Source: Oxytricha trifallax (Eukaryota; Ciliophora; Spirotrichea; Sporadotrichida; Oxytrichidae). From it: 64,000 bases of DNA. Within the stretch, counting starts at the first letter, position 1. Each line of letters begins with the position of its first letter. The stretch spans positions 59,505-123,504 of the forward strand of contig ARYC01001139.1 of the NCBI GenBank assembly GCA_000711775.1, given 5' to 3'. Shown piece by piece: positions 33,431 through 44,668 of this stretch. The notes under the pieces were generated by a model that had not been told where the DNA came from, did no database searches, and saw only the letters and a program-made list of their open reading frames with translations. A program made the translations under genes and the position numbers.

Positions 33431-33959
33431 AAATCTTGGTATTGTTTTCTAGTTATTAATTTTGTGCTTCTCTAAATTGAGTAGCCAAATAATGTCTCGT
33501 TAAACTCTATCTCGATAAAGTGCATCATTTTTAAAGTTGACAACTTAATGTCTAGCCAAGTGGTTATAAGTGAGAGCAGGTTATATCTAAATCAACTCTT
33601 CTATTGACTCAATTAGATAGTGAGTCTATGAGGCTTTCTATTTAATTATTTCTTCAAAGTTTTAATAGTTGCATGAATTTAAATTTGCTTTAGTTAATTG
33701 TGAATGTATGTCCTCTTATTAATAAGAACCTAATTAAATTAATTCAGAGCGACTTCATTGTGAATTGTCAATACTTAGGTTCTTTAATTAAGGTTCCGCC
33801 AATTTGAGTTCCTCATTTTATTTAAGTTCTTTATTGGTAACAGTTTTTGATGTCTCTAATTCCTTGTTTCTTTTATTTAAGGTTGAAATTATACTATTGT
33901 TAGACAGCCTATAAATGAAATTAAATATATAGAAATTTTATTATTTACGAATGCAGGAT

Positions 33960-34330
33960 ACATAGCTTTGTGAAGATCATGTTCATAATGAACAATTAGG
34001 TGCCTTTTTAATTGTGCAGTTGGGTATCTACAATTAAACTTTCGTTAACAAACTTTGCAAGAGTACTCATCCTTTGATCTAAAATGAGCAAACTTTCCTT
34101 GCTTTCTAGAATGTGTTTTTATGTGCCTCGAATATCATTTTTTAGTAAAAACATTTTCGCAAATTTTGCATGTTTAGGAAGAATAAAGTATGGTATTGCT
34201 ATGCTGTTTTTGCTAGTCATCTATTAAAACTTGGTTTCCTTTTATCGATTTAAAAATGTATCTACGAAATAAAATAAACTATTCTAAACTCACCATTTTC
34301 TAAAGTACAGCATGAAAATTCGACAACTGA
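33960..34330 (-). pseudogene. B1 C2H2 zinc-finger region
   Basis: Contains CKIC ... H-x3-H (one TGA between) and CKVC ... HLIVH fingers separated by a THSRKQGKFAH segment, matching the B2 protein at 39887-40360. It is upstream of the pseudokinase on the same strand, as in TBE zinc-finger/kinase genes. The segment 33431-33959 between the two shows no clear frame. Confidence 0.6.
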
Positions 34331-35087
34331 AGATGAATCATCACTCCTCAGAGTTAATACTGCTTAATGATGATATACTCTAAAGGATTCCTTTTAATAT
34401 ATTTTCCATTTACTATTAAGTAACTTAATTATAAAATTATTAACAGACACAGTTTAATTATTAATTTCAAACTTAATCATTAAGAAAAGTATTTTTATAG
34501 TTATTATTAAATATACTTTAAAGAACATAATTTTTAAAAAATAAAATAACACAAATTTATTAACTCAATTTTAACTATGAAAACCAGAAACCCCGAGAAT
34601 TATGATTTCAAACTCTTTTGTCCTAAATATTTCAACCTTGAACATTGATTGGCTATCCTTAATTTTATTGGGGAACATAAATTAAAAAATGTGTTCCTAA
34701 TTTAAGCCTCAATACATTAAACAAAAATCATAGAATAATTAACTAAAGCATATTTGGTAAAATACATATAGAACTAAAATGTGTATTTTGTGCTGTTTCA
34801 GGAGATTTTGTAGCCATTAAAAAAAGCTATTAGTTAGGAAAATGTTTTCTCTAGAGAAATGTGAAGTAAAGCAAAATTAATAGATTAAAATTGTAATTAA
34901 TTAATATATTTATGGGAAACTCATAAATGAATTAAAACAGAGCATAAATAAATACCTAATTTCCATCCAGGTAATTAGAAGGCTAATTAAGCAGTAAATC
35001 TGACTTGTTTAACTACTTCAAATGAAAGTTTCAAAGTTTTAACTTATAATAGGCAATATGATCATGCTACCCTGAAAATAATGCACT

Positions 35088-35402
35088 ATGAGATTTATTA
35101 AGGATGTTCTCAAAGGGGTCAAAGTGTTAATCAAGTCGATTGAAATAATTTGGATTAATGTCCTATTTTTTCCCGAGATAAGCTTGAAACGTAAATGGGA
35201 GGAGGTCGAAGTTGATGAGGAATTAATAAGGTACTCAAACATTTACGAGGTTATTGATGAGCTAACTGATAGAAATTATTTTTTTGGTATCTTAGGAACT
35301 CTTAGGAATAAGTATTTGTAAAGGATGGTTCATGATTAATAAATATAAGATTTTAGGGACCCAAATTTTGGAGAACCAAAATTAAATTCTTATAAGCAAT
35401 GA
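35088..35402 (+). CDS. B1 22-kDa homologue, N-terminal exon
   Basis: 104 codons. MRFIKDVLKGVKVLIKS, FFPEISLKRKWEEVEVDEEL and DRNYFFGILGT align with the TBE 22-kDa segments ISFLKAILCEEKKAF, NYPEISVTNLYEDAM and ERNFFFGVLGT. A downstream frame at about 35480-35680 (KKRKFNKMTFSYSEYY) matches the B2 exon 2; the donor corresponding to the B2 intron reads AT instead of GT, so splicing is probably lost here. Confidence 0.65.
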
Positions 35403-35699
35403 AATTTATGGAGCTTCACTAAAAAAATATAACTATTTTAAATAAGACAGATATTTTCTTCATTTTTATATTTAGCTAGAAAAGGAAGAGCCCTTAAACT
35501 TTCAAAATAAGGATCCTATATCAGAAAAGTTACAAAAAAAAGGAAATTTAATAAAATGACATTTTCATACTCTGAATATTATAATAACGTAAAATCAAAA
35601 TTAAGAAGAACGTAAAGAGGAGAATGGTTCAGGGAACATAAATTTGCCTCCTTAAAAACAATAATTTTTTAATATATGATTTTTACTCATTATTAATTA

Positions 35700-36700
35700 A
35701 AATAAGTTCTAACTTAATCATTACTATTTTAATAGACCAACCTATCTTTGCATTTTATTTATGTGTCTTTTTCAGTCTTAAAGCAGTCATCTTACTTTAT
35801 ATTTTAAATTGCGTTCCTTGTTCGAAAATTAAAGTTCCTTTCAATTTCGTCCCTTTTATAGAAGAGTTTAACTCTCGAAAAAATTTCCTCAATGCAATTT
35901 AACTGAGATGAGTAGGGTGCAATAATTTCAAGCCTCCATTCGTTTTCAATAATCTTTTATTATAATGCTCTTTTTTGACGAGCTCGTAAATTATCCATGA
36001 ATAAAGTTGCTTTTTAACCCTTAATTAAAGATTCAATGATTTCAAGTCCTTACATCAAATCCGAAATTTTAATTAATTTATTTTTTATTACAAATCCTAA
36101 AAGTCCTTGGCGACCTGAAATAAATACCAATGAAGCCAATGTTGAAATATTAATACTCTCTTTTAAAATTTCCTAATTAGAGTAAGGCCCTGCCCAAGAT
36201 CTTATTGAAATAGCATGGGTCTTAATTATAGTCTCATCCAAAAGATTAAGATTTTTTTCTGCTAATAAGCTTAAATCATCAAAGGGTATTGCTAGAGCTA
36301 CTAAACTTTATTTAAGACAATTTAGAATTTGAAAGCCTACGTGATAATTTCGCTTATTTATATTTTACATCATTGTTGAGGTAAAGCTTTCTTAAACTTT
36401 ATGTTGAAAGCTTTTTATCTTGAAACTTGCGATGAAATATTTGAGTTCTATCTGCAATAGAGTATAATTTAAGTTCCATCAAAGTCATTTTATTTATCAA
36501 ATAATTTAAGTGATCTAATTTAAGTTGGAAGTTATTTCTTGTTTTTTTTTTGCACTAATTAGGGTAGGTATCATGATTAATGCAAACTTTTCTAATAGGC
36601 TTAAGCTATATCCAAATATGTTCGCAATTTATTTATAAGCAAGAAAGGTGAATTAAGCTTTTTAAGGATCTTGATTATTGAATCAAAGCTAAATTATTAA
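35700..36700 (-). pseudogene. B1 D34E transposase, frameshifted
   Basis: The segments DHLNYLINKMTLMELKLYSI and IFHRKF, then LLDETIIKTHAISIRSW (first Asp), LFMDNLRARQKRA (second Asp) and SQLNCIEEIF (Glu 35 residues later) align with TBE transposase. The frame changes near 36300. Its N-terminal part and position relative to the 22-kDa homologue match TBE. An AG stands just before DHLNYL, where the TBE intron ends. Confidence 0.75.
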
Positions 36701-36959
36701 TGCTCTACTTTGTTCACTTATACCACTATATTTATGTTATTTCTTTTTTATTTTATGTATTTTTAATTAATAATTCTCAATTTTGTAAAAAAAAAATAAT
36801 TCTTATAATAAGAATTATTTTTAAAAAAATTTGCGATTTATAAAATTAAATATAAATATAGTAAAATGATCATTTACATGCTAACTTAAGTATTTTAGCT
36901 ATAAATAAATTGGAAAAATATTTGGGCTTCACTTGAATATGATAAGAAAAAATTGCATT

Positions 36960-38180
36960 AATCCTTAAAACAAGCCCTAATAATGAACCTAAAATAAATT
37001 AAAAAAATTTGAATTTGACACTTGAGCATTTAATTTATCTGGTTAACAAAAACACTTAAATAAACTTAAACTTTACTCTGTTGCTGATAGGGCTAAAATT
37101 TTTAATCTAAAATTTCCTAATACTAAGATTTCAACATCAAGTTTAAGAAATATGCAACTCAATTTTGTAGAAATACATTTGAATTTGGAAAATTAATTAT
37201 AATTAAAATTATTATAAATCAAAATCGTGGCAGTTAAAGTTTGCCAATTTAAACGATCTTGGGCTCATTCGATAGAGTATTAAAAATTAGCTGGTCTTTA
37301 CTATTGGCGGTACTATATTATCGCATCATTGAAGCGAGTTAACTTGAATTTAATTAAACACCTCTAAATTCATTTAATTATACCCTCACATTAAAATCGA
37401 GTTATCTCGCTCCAGGGATGCGATAAAATAATACCGCCAATAATAAAGTCCAGCAAATTTTAAATTCTCTATCGAATGAGCCCAAGATCGTTTAAATCGG
37501 CAAACTTTAACTGCCACGATTTTGATTTATATTTATTTTAATTATAATTAATTTTCCAAATTCAAATGTATATCTACAATAATGGAGTTAAATACAAGAA
37601 TTCTAAGTCTACTTATAAAATTTCACTTCAAAAAAGTTCTAAATTTAAGTTCCTTAACTTCATTCTTATCCATAAATATGTGAAGCTTATTCGTAATAAG
37701 AAAATATAATTTATTTGGAAGAGACTATTTTAAAAACCCACTCATTATAATTAAAGTCATGGGCTGGTCCTTTTCAAAATTAAGATTTACCAAATGAAGG
37801 AATCAATATCAAAACTCTCGCAGCTCTAGTATTTATCTCAGGATCTTAAGAGCTTTTAGGGTACGTAATTAAAGAAAAATCAATAAAAATTCCAGATTTA
37901 ATGTAAGGTCTTGAAATTATTGAAAACCTTTTCAAAAACAAATCAGCAATACTTTTATAGATAACTTACGAGCTCATCACAATAAGTCTTTCAAACAATA
38001 AATATAAGCTAATTAATGGAGATATATTTTTAATGCCCCATATTCCTCAGAGTTCAATTGCATTGAAGAAATTTTTTCAAGAGTCAAGCTCTAGTATAAA
38101 AAGGAAATAATTGAAAGCAACTTTAATTTTTCAAATAAATAACACTACTAAATAGTAAAGAACGCAATTTAAAATATAAA
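36960..38180 (+). pseudogene. B2 transposase, split by a foldback element
   Basis: The 5' part (36960-37160) reads HLNKLKLYSVADRAKIFNLK and matches B1; after the 415 bp foldback insertion the frame family resumes with LAALVFISGSQELLGYVIK and IIENLFKNKSAIL. The block equivalent to the second Asp and the Glu region is frameshifted (SQSSIALKKFFQ overlapped by FNCIEEIFS). An AG ends immediately before the first conserved His at 37028, as at the TBE intron acceptor. Confidence 0.7.
37165..37579. mobile_element. Foldback element family 1, copy 3 (415 bp)
   Basis: Inverted repeat with ends TTGTAGAAATAC and TATATCTACAA, slightly degraded relative to copies 1 and 2. The left flank is TT and the right TA. 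It interrupts the B2 transposase. Arms carry the family blocks GTGGCAGTTAAAGTTTGCC, CTCATTCGATAGAG and AGCTGG. Confidence 0.88.
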
Positions 38181-38289
38181 TTAAGTTGACTGCCTTAAGA
38201 CAGAAAAGAGGAATATAAATAAAATGCAAAGTTAAGTTGCACAACTAGAAAAAGAATGATTAAATGAAAGTTTTATTTTAACATTATAC

Positions 38290-38933
38290 ATAAATATCTA
38301 ATGTTAAAGAACTTTTGTTTTAAAAGAGTTATATTTATATTTCTGGTTTATAACCCGTCTTTGGGTTCCTCTTAATTTTTATTCGAGTTGCTAATATAGT
38401 CAGAGTATGAAAAAGTCATTTCATTCAACTTTCTTTTTTTAGTAATTTTTCTGACTTGCAAACCTTACTTCAATAGTTATAATGCTCTTCCTTTTCTCTC
38501 TGAGTACAAATATCAAAAAAAATATTGTCTTACTAGAAATAATTGGATTATTTTATAAAAGCTCCAAAAAATCATTGCTTATGATAATTGAGTTTTAGGC
38601 CCCTGATGTTTGTGTCCCTGCAACTCTTATTTACTATTAATCATGAACCAGCCTTTATAGATATTCGTTCCTAGAAGTTCCTAAAATGCCAAAGAAATAT
38701 TTGCGATCAGGCAGCTCATCGTCATCCTCGTAAATATTTAAGTACCTTATTAACTCCTCATCTACTTTAACTTCCTCCCATATACGCTTTAAGCTTAATT
38801 CAGGGAAAAATGGAACATTAATCCAAAGTACTTCAATTGATTTGATTAGTATTTTCGTCCCTTTAAGAACATCTCTGATAAATCGCATTGTGCACTTTTT
38901 ATGAGGAGCCATGAACATATTGCCTACGTTCAA
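38290..38933 (-). pseudogene. B2 22-kDa homologue with a conserved intron
   Basis: Starts MNVGNMFMAPHKKCTMRF at 38933; VPFFPELSLKRIWEEVKVDE and DRKYFFGILGT match B1 and the TBE 22-kDa protein. A 34-nt GT...AG intron (about 38492-38525) sits at the same place and phase (1) as intron 2 of the TBE gene, after ISS/YLSS, and the next exon reads KKRKLNEMTFSYSDY, matching B1. The exact stop was not fixed. Confidence 0.6.
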
Positions 38934-39504
38934 TTAAAAATTTGATACTTACACTAGAATTTGAAATAGTTAACCAGTCAGCTTTACTATTAAGCTGACC
39001 CTCTAACTATCTAGATGGAATTTGTGTGTTTATTTGAGTACTGTTTTATTTCATTTACTTGTTTTCCATAAGTTTATTAATTAATTACAATTTTAATTTA
39101 TCAGCTTTTAATAATCTTCACATTTCTATAAGAAAGCCTTATCCTTAAGCTAATAGCTTTTTTTTATTGGCTGCAAAGTAGATTTAGCAGCAAATGACAT
39201 TTGTTTTAATTCTCTTAGAATATTACTATAGTTGCTAAGATTCGTTTTACAGAAATTTTTATTTATTGTATTTAGGAACCCATTTTAGCAAATTTTCAAT
39301 TTAAGTTCCACCCATTATTTTCAAAATGTCCTGTGATGTCCTGTCAATGTCCTGTCCAGACAACAAGGGGTTTGAAATATTGATTCTCTGGGTTTATGGG
39401 TTTTAAAGTTAATATTTTGTCCTTAAATTTGAGTACTTTTTAATTGTGATAAAATTTGAGTTCCCATAAGAAGCTCAGTATTTACTATTTATTTATTTAT
39501 TGCT

Positions 39505-39769
39505 TAAAACCCCATAGACAATTAAGACGTGAGAATTGGGATTAAGAACAATTAGATTAAAAATTAATTTTAATTGGCTAATAATATAAATAATTAGGCT
39601 AATATCAAATTTACACACTCTGATTGGATTATTTTATAACGACAATTAATCGAGCCAATAGTTTTAATAATTAGCCCAAACATTATAATTATACGCCAAT
39701 AATAATTAATTATTAATTTAATTGTTCTTAACCCCAATTCTCATGTCTTAATTGATCTATGGGGTTTTA
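39505..39769. mobile_element. Short TIR element family 2, copy 2
   Basis: Bounded by TA; TIRs begin AAACCCCATAGACAATTAAGAC and end with the complementary GTCTTAATTGATCTATGGGG. The interior is AT-rich with the family segment in reverse orientation (CACACTCTGATTGG). It lies between the 22-kDa homologue and the zinc-finger gene of B2. Confidence 0.88.
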
Positions 39770-39886
39770 TTTACTGTTAAAGATTAAGATTTAAAAATAA
39801 ATTGTGACTATTAATAATTTTATTAATTAAGCTATTCAATAGTAAATGGGACCAAAACGTAATAAAATAAGTTGGGACTCTTCATC

Positions 39887-40360
39887 ATGAGCAGCTTAAA
39901 TTCAAATGATAATTACTTATCTTCTGTTATTGAAATATCAAGTTGCTTTTAAGAAGAAAGTAAGATATTGAATTTTTAACTTTGCATTTTAGAGTGTCTT
40001 AATCAATCATAGTAAAGCTCAAATCTACTTACGGAAAATGAGTTAAAGTTAAACAATACTAAATCTGCTACAACTCATACTTGTTCTATTTGCAACAAAA
40101 GTTTGACGAGAAAATAATACACAAGACAAATGAAGACTCATTCTAGAAAGTAAGGGAAGATTTCGCATTTAAAGCAAAAGGGCGGATACGTATGTTAAGT
40201 TTGTCTAAAGAATTTCAATGGTAAATACCCGACTTCAGAGTTGAAAAAGCACTTAATTTTTCATTCTAATTCTGAGCTCCTCTTGGCAGGCTATCCCCAA
40301 TTTGTAAATTTTAGCTATTACACTTCTTACATTGATTTATATAGATTATTGAGAATTTGA
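39887..40360 (+). CDS. B2 C2H2 zinc-finger protein
   Basis: 157 codons, ATG 39887 to TGA 40358. CSICNKSLTRKQYTRQMKTH is one finger with a Gln replacing the first His; CQVCLKNFNGKYPTSELKKH with a later His is the second. Between them THSRKQGKISHLKQKGGY. The N-terminal half is Ser/Asn/Gln-rich. It corresponds to the N-terminal half of the TBE 57-kDa protein; the pseudokinase follows at 40837, separated by a TGA and about 480 bp, so the fusion may be broken or joined by splicing. Confidence 0.7.
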
Positions 40361-40836
40361 ATTAATTACAACTAAAAAACAAGAAAACTAAAATTGTAAG
40401 AAATTTTGGGACTTCCAATACAGTTGGACCAACTAGATGGAAAAACTTAAATAAGGGGAACCTTATTTTTTCCATTAAAATTAATTTTAGGAGCCTAAAG
40501 TCCTCACTAATAGAAATTAATTAAACTCTCAAAATGTTGAGAAGCTTGACTATAATTTCTAGATGACTCACATTTCAGCAAACTACTAAAATTTTGAAGA
40601 AGAGATAAAACAAATGACATCTAAAAATTGCTTACTAATAATGTCAATAGAGGAATTAATTGAAAAAAGACCCCACCTAAATTACAACTATTTTACTAGG
40701 CATCAAGTACTTACTTTGAAATAAAATGGTCTTTACAGAGAGAGTGCAACGAGACATTTATTGGTAAATTTAATTTGCAAAAAACAATGCTAGATAGCTC
40801 GACTAAATAGCAAAAATATATTTTAGTCCCAGATAT

Positions 40837-41210
40837 TTGCTAGTTTGGTTGAAAGGGTTTGATTTTACTATAGGGGATCTATTGAATCTACAACATAAAA
40901 GGGTAGTTACCTGGAGATGTATAATAAGTGAATCTATTGCTGTAAGGATACTTCATGATGAAAAAGTTGTCCATCTTTACTTGAAACCAGAGAATATTAA
41001 AATTAACTTAGATGATACTTCTTATAGTACAATAAGCAATTTTTTAAGAACTAAATTATAAGGAGAATCCACTATTGAAACTGACTCAAATTTAAGTCCC
41101 TATAGTTATGAATCAAACTATATGGGGGAAATCATTGCAAAACCTTGGAGAGACAATTACTCTCTGCTTGTTATAATTTTGCATTAATTAGCAGGAGAAA
41201 ATTTTAGGAC
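40837..41210 (+). pseudogene. B2 pseudokinase region
   Basis: LVWLKGFDFTIGDLLNLQ, EKVVHLYLKPENIKINL, STISNFLRTKL and RDNYSLLVIILHQLAGE align with TBE kinase segments. HLYLKPEN lacks the catalytic Arg-Asp, and SNF replaces DFN, as in B1. The ATP-lysine region was not found. The first 224 nt are open even in the standard code. Confidence 0.7.
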
Positions 41211-41220
41211 GTAAAAGAGA

Positions 41221-42584
41221 ACCTTAAATCAGTAAGAGAGCTTGCCAAAAAACTACTAATTTTAGGAAATTTTGGGGTCATTTTAAGAGTTTTATCTTCT
41301 GTGGGTATTGACTTAATCCCAACATCAAACGAAATCACAAACATTTTATAAGATCATATATTTAATGGTTTATGATATTTTTAATATCTAAATTTTTCTC
41401 AAAAATAATTCTTATGAATCTAACATTTATTTATCACTTTTTAATATTTTTTAAATTATTTCTTTTTTATAATATAAATATAATATCAGTTTTAAACTTA
41501 TTTAATTTTAATTTCTTGCAAGTTTTATTTAAATTATATTTATTATATTATACGCAAATGCTTATGAAATTAGATTTGAATTTATTATTTTTTAAAATAT
41601 AAAATAATTAAAAACTTCAACATCTAAAGTAATTTATCATAACTTATCGTTTGGTGTTCTTTTTTATTATGAAAAATATTATCGAAGCATTATACATCAA
41701 TACTAAATTAATTTTTTTAATTATTTTATTTAATTAATTTCAAATGATTTTGACTGAACATGTGTAGCTGTTATTTAAGCATTCCTGATTAAACTCTTAT
41801 GATAATTTTTATTTTATATTAATAAATGTATAAATATAGTTAAATATAAAGAAAATAATTAACTAAGAATAGATATGAATTTTGTCATAAATGCAGCTCG
41901 TTTTGGGCAAATTGATTAGGTTATGGCCTTACTTAGGTTTTAAAATATCTTATGCTTCTTTAAATCTTCATTCTTAAAAGTTCTGAAAATTAATTAATAA
42001 AATATAAATACATAATAAAATAAATTATATTCATATTTAATCATAATTTAATCACATCTAGTGTTAAATTTCCCCCCCACAAAATTCTTGATTAAAGTAA
42101 GTTTCTTTAATAATTGGGATTAATGATTACTCACTAAAATCACGAATCCTTAATAAAAGATTTTATATATATATATATATACAATAGTTTTATATAAATT
42201 TATTGATTAACTAAAAATAAAATCAAAATGAAAATTTGAAAAAAATGTAATTAAATTTACAAACTGATAAACATAAATTGTTTAATGTTAATTGTTTTGA
42301 GTAATTTTCAATCATTCATTTTAATAGAATTATGATGTCAATTTTTTTAATTTTAATTATTCCCCATGGTGAAAAACTTTTTGAAATTAAGGTGGTTGTT
42401 TAATTAGATTAAGAATTAATTTAAGATCAAAATAAAGATTTAAAACAAAGTATATTTGTCTGAATTTGTTATAAGTGATTGGAATTAATTTATAAATCAA
42501 AAAATTTGGTCTTATTTTAGAGATTGGGGTTTGTTAGAGATTTAAGTTTATTAACTCATATGATTTAAGAATGTAATTTTTAAA
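41221..42584. other. AT-rich stretch without recognisable gene
   Basis: Extreme AT content, poly-T/poly-A tracts, a short (TA)n at about 42164-42181, and Phe/Leu/Ile-rich frames that are explained by base composition. No transposon end seen. Confidence 0.4.
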
Positions 42585-42677
42585 TATAGTTAGTTAGTTA
42601 GTTAGTTAATCACTTAGGTAAGTTTGAAGAATAAAATAAAAACTTTTGGAAACTCATAGCGTGTGAATCAAAGTAAT

Positions 42678-43288
42678 TCATTACTTCTCGTGATGCTCCT
42701 CTTCTCTAGCGCTCTTTACTTCTTCTGGTTTTTCTTCCATCCCCTTTGAGCTCTCCTCCTATTCTTTTCTAATCTCTGAAGGTTGCATCTGGTTGATTTC
42801 TTTAATTCTAGGAGTTTGAACACTAGCTTTGATCATCTCCTGTGCCTCCTTAGTGTCCTTCTTCCCCTAGAAATCTTGCCTTTGGTGTTGAGCCTTTGAG
42901 CCGTCATTTGATAGGTACCATTCGGCTTCTGTCAGGTCCTCATCTAATCACTGAACTCTCCTCCCTGTCTATCGTTTTCTCTCTCTAGTTCAAATTGTGC
43001 AGCGTTCTTCAGAACTAGCTCGTCCCATACGTCAATTTACGAGAGCTAGTTTATCATCGTCGTATCTAGATCTTTGTCCACGAGTAGCCATAGCGCTTCA
43101 CTTTTCTTTTCCCGGTTCACCTCCATCTCCTCTTTCTCTATTGCCAGCCCCGATCTGCCAATGTCTATTTTAACAAAACCCAACTCCAAGTTTAGCATAA
43201 GGTAGTACCTCTGCATGTTGAGCCAGTCTTTTGCAAAAATTTAGAACACTGGTTGTCCTTGTAGTTCAAGAGCTAAGTGGTTTATCAT
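42678..43288 (-). pseudogene. LINE last ORF, acidic, one frameshift
   Basis: ATG at 43288 overlaps the TGA of the preceding ORF as ATGA. The first frame (MINHLALELQGQPVF ...) ends at TGA 42932; a second frame from about 42960 (LDEDLTEAEWYLSNDGSKAQ) runs to TGA 42678, so one indel separates them. It is rich in Glu and Lys at the end. No domain is recognised. It is the 3'-most ORF in both LINE copies. Confidence 0.65.
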
Positions 43289-44169
43289 TAGAATTGCCAT
43301 AATGCCACAATCTTCTGATCTTTTACTTGGTTAATTTCTTGAATTTTTGAGATTTAGTTTATCGCATACTCTTTGCCTAATACTTCGCTTAATAGGGAGC
43401 TTAATTGCCTCATGTGCTTCTGAACTATTGCATAACTTCCTACTTGTCTCCTTGTGTCCATCATCTCCAATTTATGAGAATGTTTAGCAATCTTTAGTAT
43501 TATCCAATTTTGGCAGTTCCTGATTGAACTTTAACAACATACCGGCAGTAGGGCAGCTTCAATGTGTTCTTGTTGCCTCCAGAATTTACAGTTCTCAATT
43601 TTCCAGTTCATTGTCCCAATGCACTTCTCCAGTTGAGTAATACCTCTGTCGTTCAGGACTATTGGCGGTAGGATGATTTGCGAGAGTCTTTACTCATTGA
43701 ATTACACTTCTTCAATCAACTTCAAGCACTGCTCCATTGTCTCTTCCTGTATGTGCTTCCCTGGAATTAGACTCATATGTTGCCAATCGTCATTTATTTC
43801 AATCCAGTGTGCCTTCTACTTCTCTGTCCACAACTCTTCCTCTTTCACTCCTCTCTTCCTAGCTGCTTCTCTGTCATCGTATCTTCTCACTAGTGCTTTC
43901 TCCATCTTAGATCTTGTGCTCGGGCAGCACACAATGGTGACCATTCTTGTAGTTTGTGGAGTCCATCCTTTCTTAGCGTGGATTATCTTATCGAATCCAT
44001 GGCATTGCACTTCTGATAAATCAATTAAATGTTTCAGAACCATTTAGTCTCCTTGAATACATTTCGACCCATCTTCGTGTTTGTCGAACTCGACCCTTTG
44101 TTTCTGTGGCTCTTTAATCTTCTTGCTGGGGTTTGATTATCCAATCTTCAGTCTACTCTTGAAGCCCAT
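43285..44169 (-). CDS. LINE gag-like ORF downstream of RT
   Basis: From the first in-frame ATG (44169) there are 294 codons to TGA 43285; the open frame extends further 5' to about 44440 with a strongly basic, His-rich stretch (DHHHQKRSGIQ). It contains LSEVQCHGFDKIIHAKKGW and KQKAHWIEINDDWQHMSL, both conserved in the copy near 61.2 kb. It resembles nucleic-acid-binding ORF1 proteins in charge, but no known fold was identified. It is unusual that it follows the RT ORF. Its stop overlaps the next start as ATGA, suggesting coupled translation. Confidence 0.75.
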
Positions 44170-44668
44170 TTGCTTGTTTAGTGGCGCTTGTTTCTGGTAT
44201 TCTCCATTCTATCCTAGAGTTTCTTAGTCCCTGCTTCTATCTCTGTGGCTAAATCTTATCTCCTTCACCTTGTCCCAGAACTATCTCTTTTCTTGCTTCT
44301 CGCCTCTTCTGTTGGTGTCCCAGTTCTGGATGCCGCTTCTCTTTTGATGGTGGTGATCTCTAAATTTCTAATAGTTCCTTCTTCCTTTTTCTTTAATTAT
44401 TATTAATTCTGATTAATTCTCTCTAATTAATTAATTGATTTAATTACTTTTATTTTGATTTCACTAGCTTAACTTTCCTCAATTTTCAAATTTTCCTTTG
44501 TGTTGGATATTTAGCCTCTCTCAATTATCCTAGTTATTTTGATCATCGAGCTGAATCTTTGTCTTCTTGATGTAAGTTACCCTGAAAAGTTTCCTAACTT
44601 TTTGATAATAATCTTGAAGCTCAAGATTTCTGATTCTTTAGTCGAGCCATATCATGTTAGAAATTATT

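Larger units (their letters stand above)
32990..36720 (-). mobile_element. Diverged TBE-like element, copy B1
   Basis: It has the same gene trio and relative orientation as TBE: kinase-like and zinc-finger regions (-), 22-kDa homologue (+) and D34E transposase (-). No C4A4 ends or target duplication were found. A second copy (B2, 36900-41220) lies head to head with it, transposase ends facing each other around 36720-36900. Protein similarity to the true TBEs is low but spans the catalytic and conserved blocks, so this is a separate, older family. Confidence 0.8.
36900..41220 (+). mobile_element. Diverged TBE-like element, copy B2
   Basis: Inverted partner of B1 with transposase (+), 22-kDa homologue (-) and zinc-finger/pseudokinase (+). 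Two short elements landed inside it: foldback family 1 copy 3 (37165-37579) and TIR family 2 copy 2 (39505-39769). Subtracting them leaves about 3.6 kb, like B1. The two copies differ at many sites, so the inverted pair is old. Confidence 0.8.

Noticed and set aside
33431..33959. Missing linker of the B1 zinc-finger/kinase gene
   Set aside because: I searched for a frame joining the two parts but found only short AT-rich frames.
41372..41602. Phe/Leu/Ile-rich 76-residue ORF
   Set aside because: Composition artefact of a T-rich tract; no other support.
43673..44047. 124-residue plus-strand ORF
   Set aside because: It is the antisense shadow of the gag-like LINE ORF, which has a conserved homologue near 61.2 kb on the minus strand.
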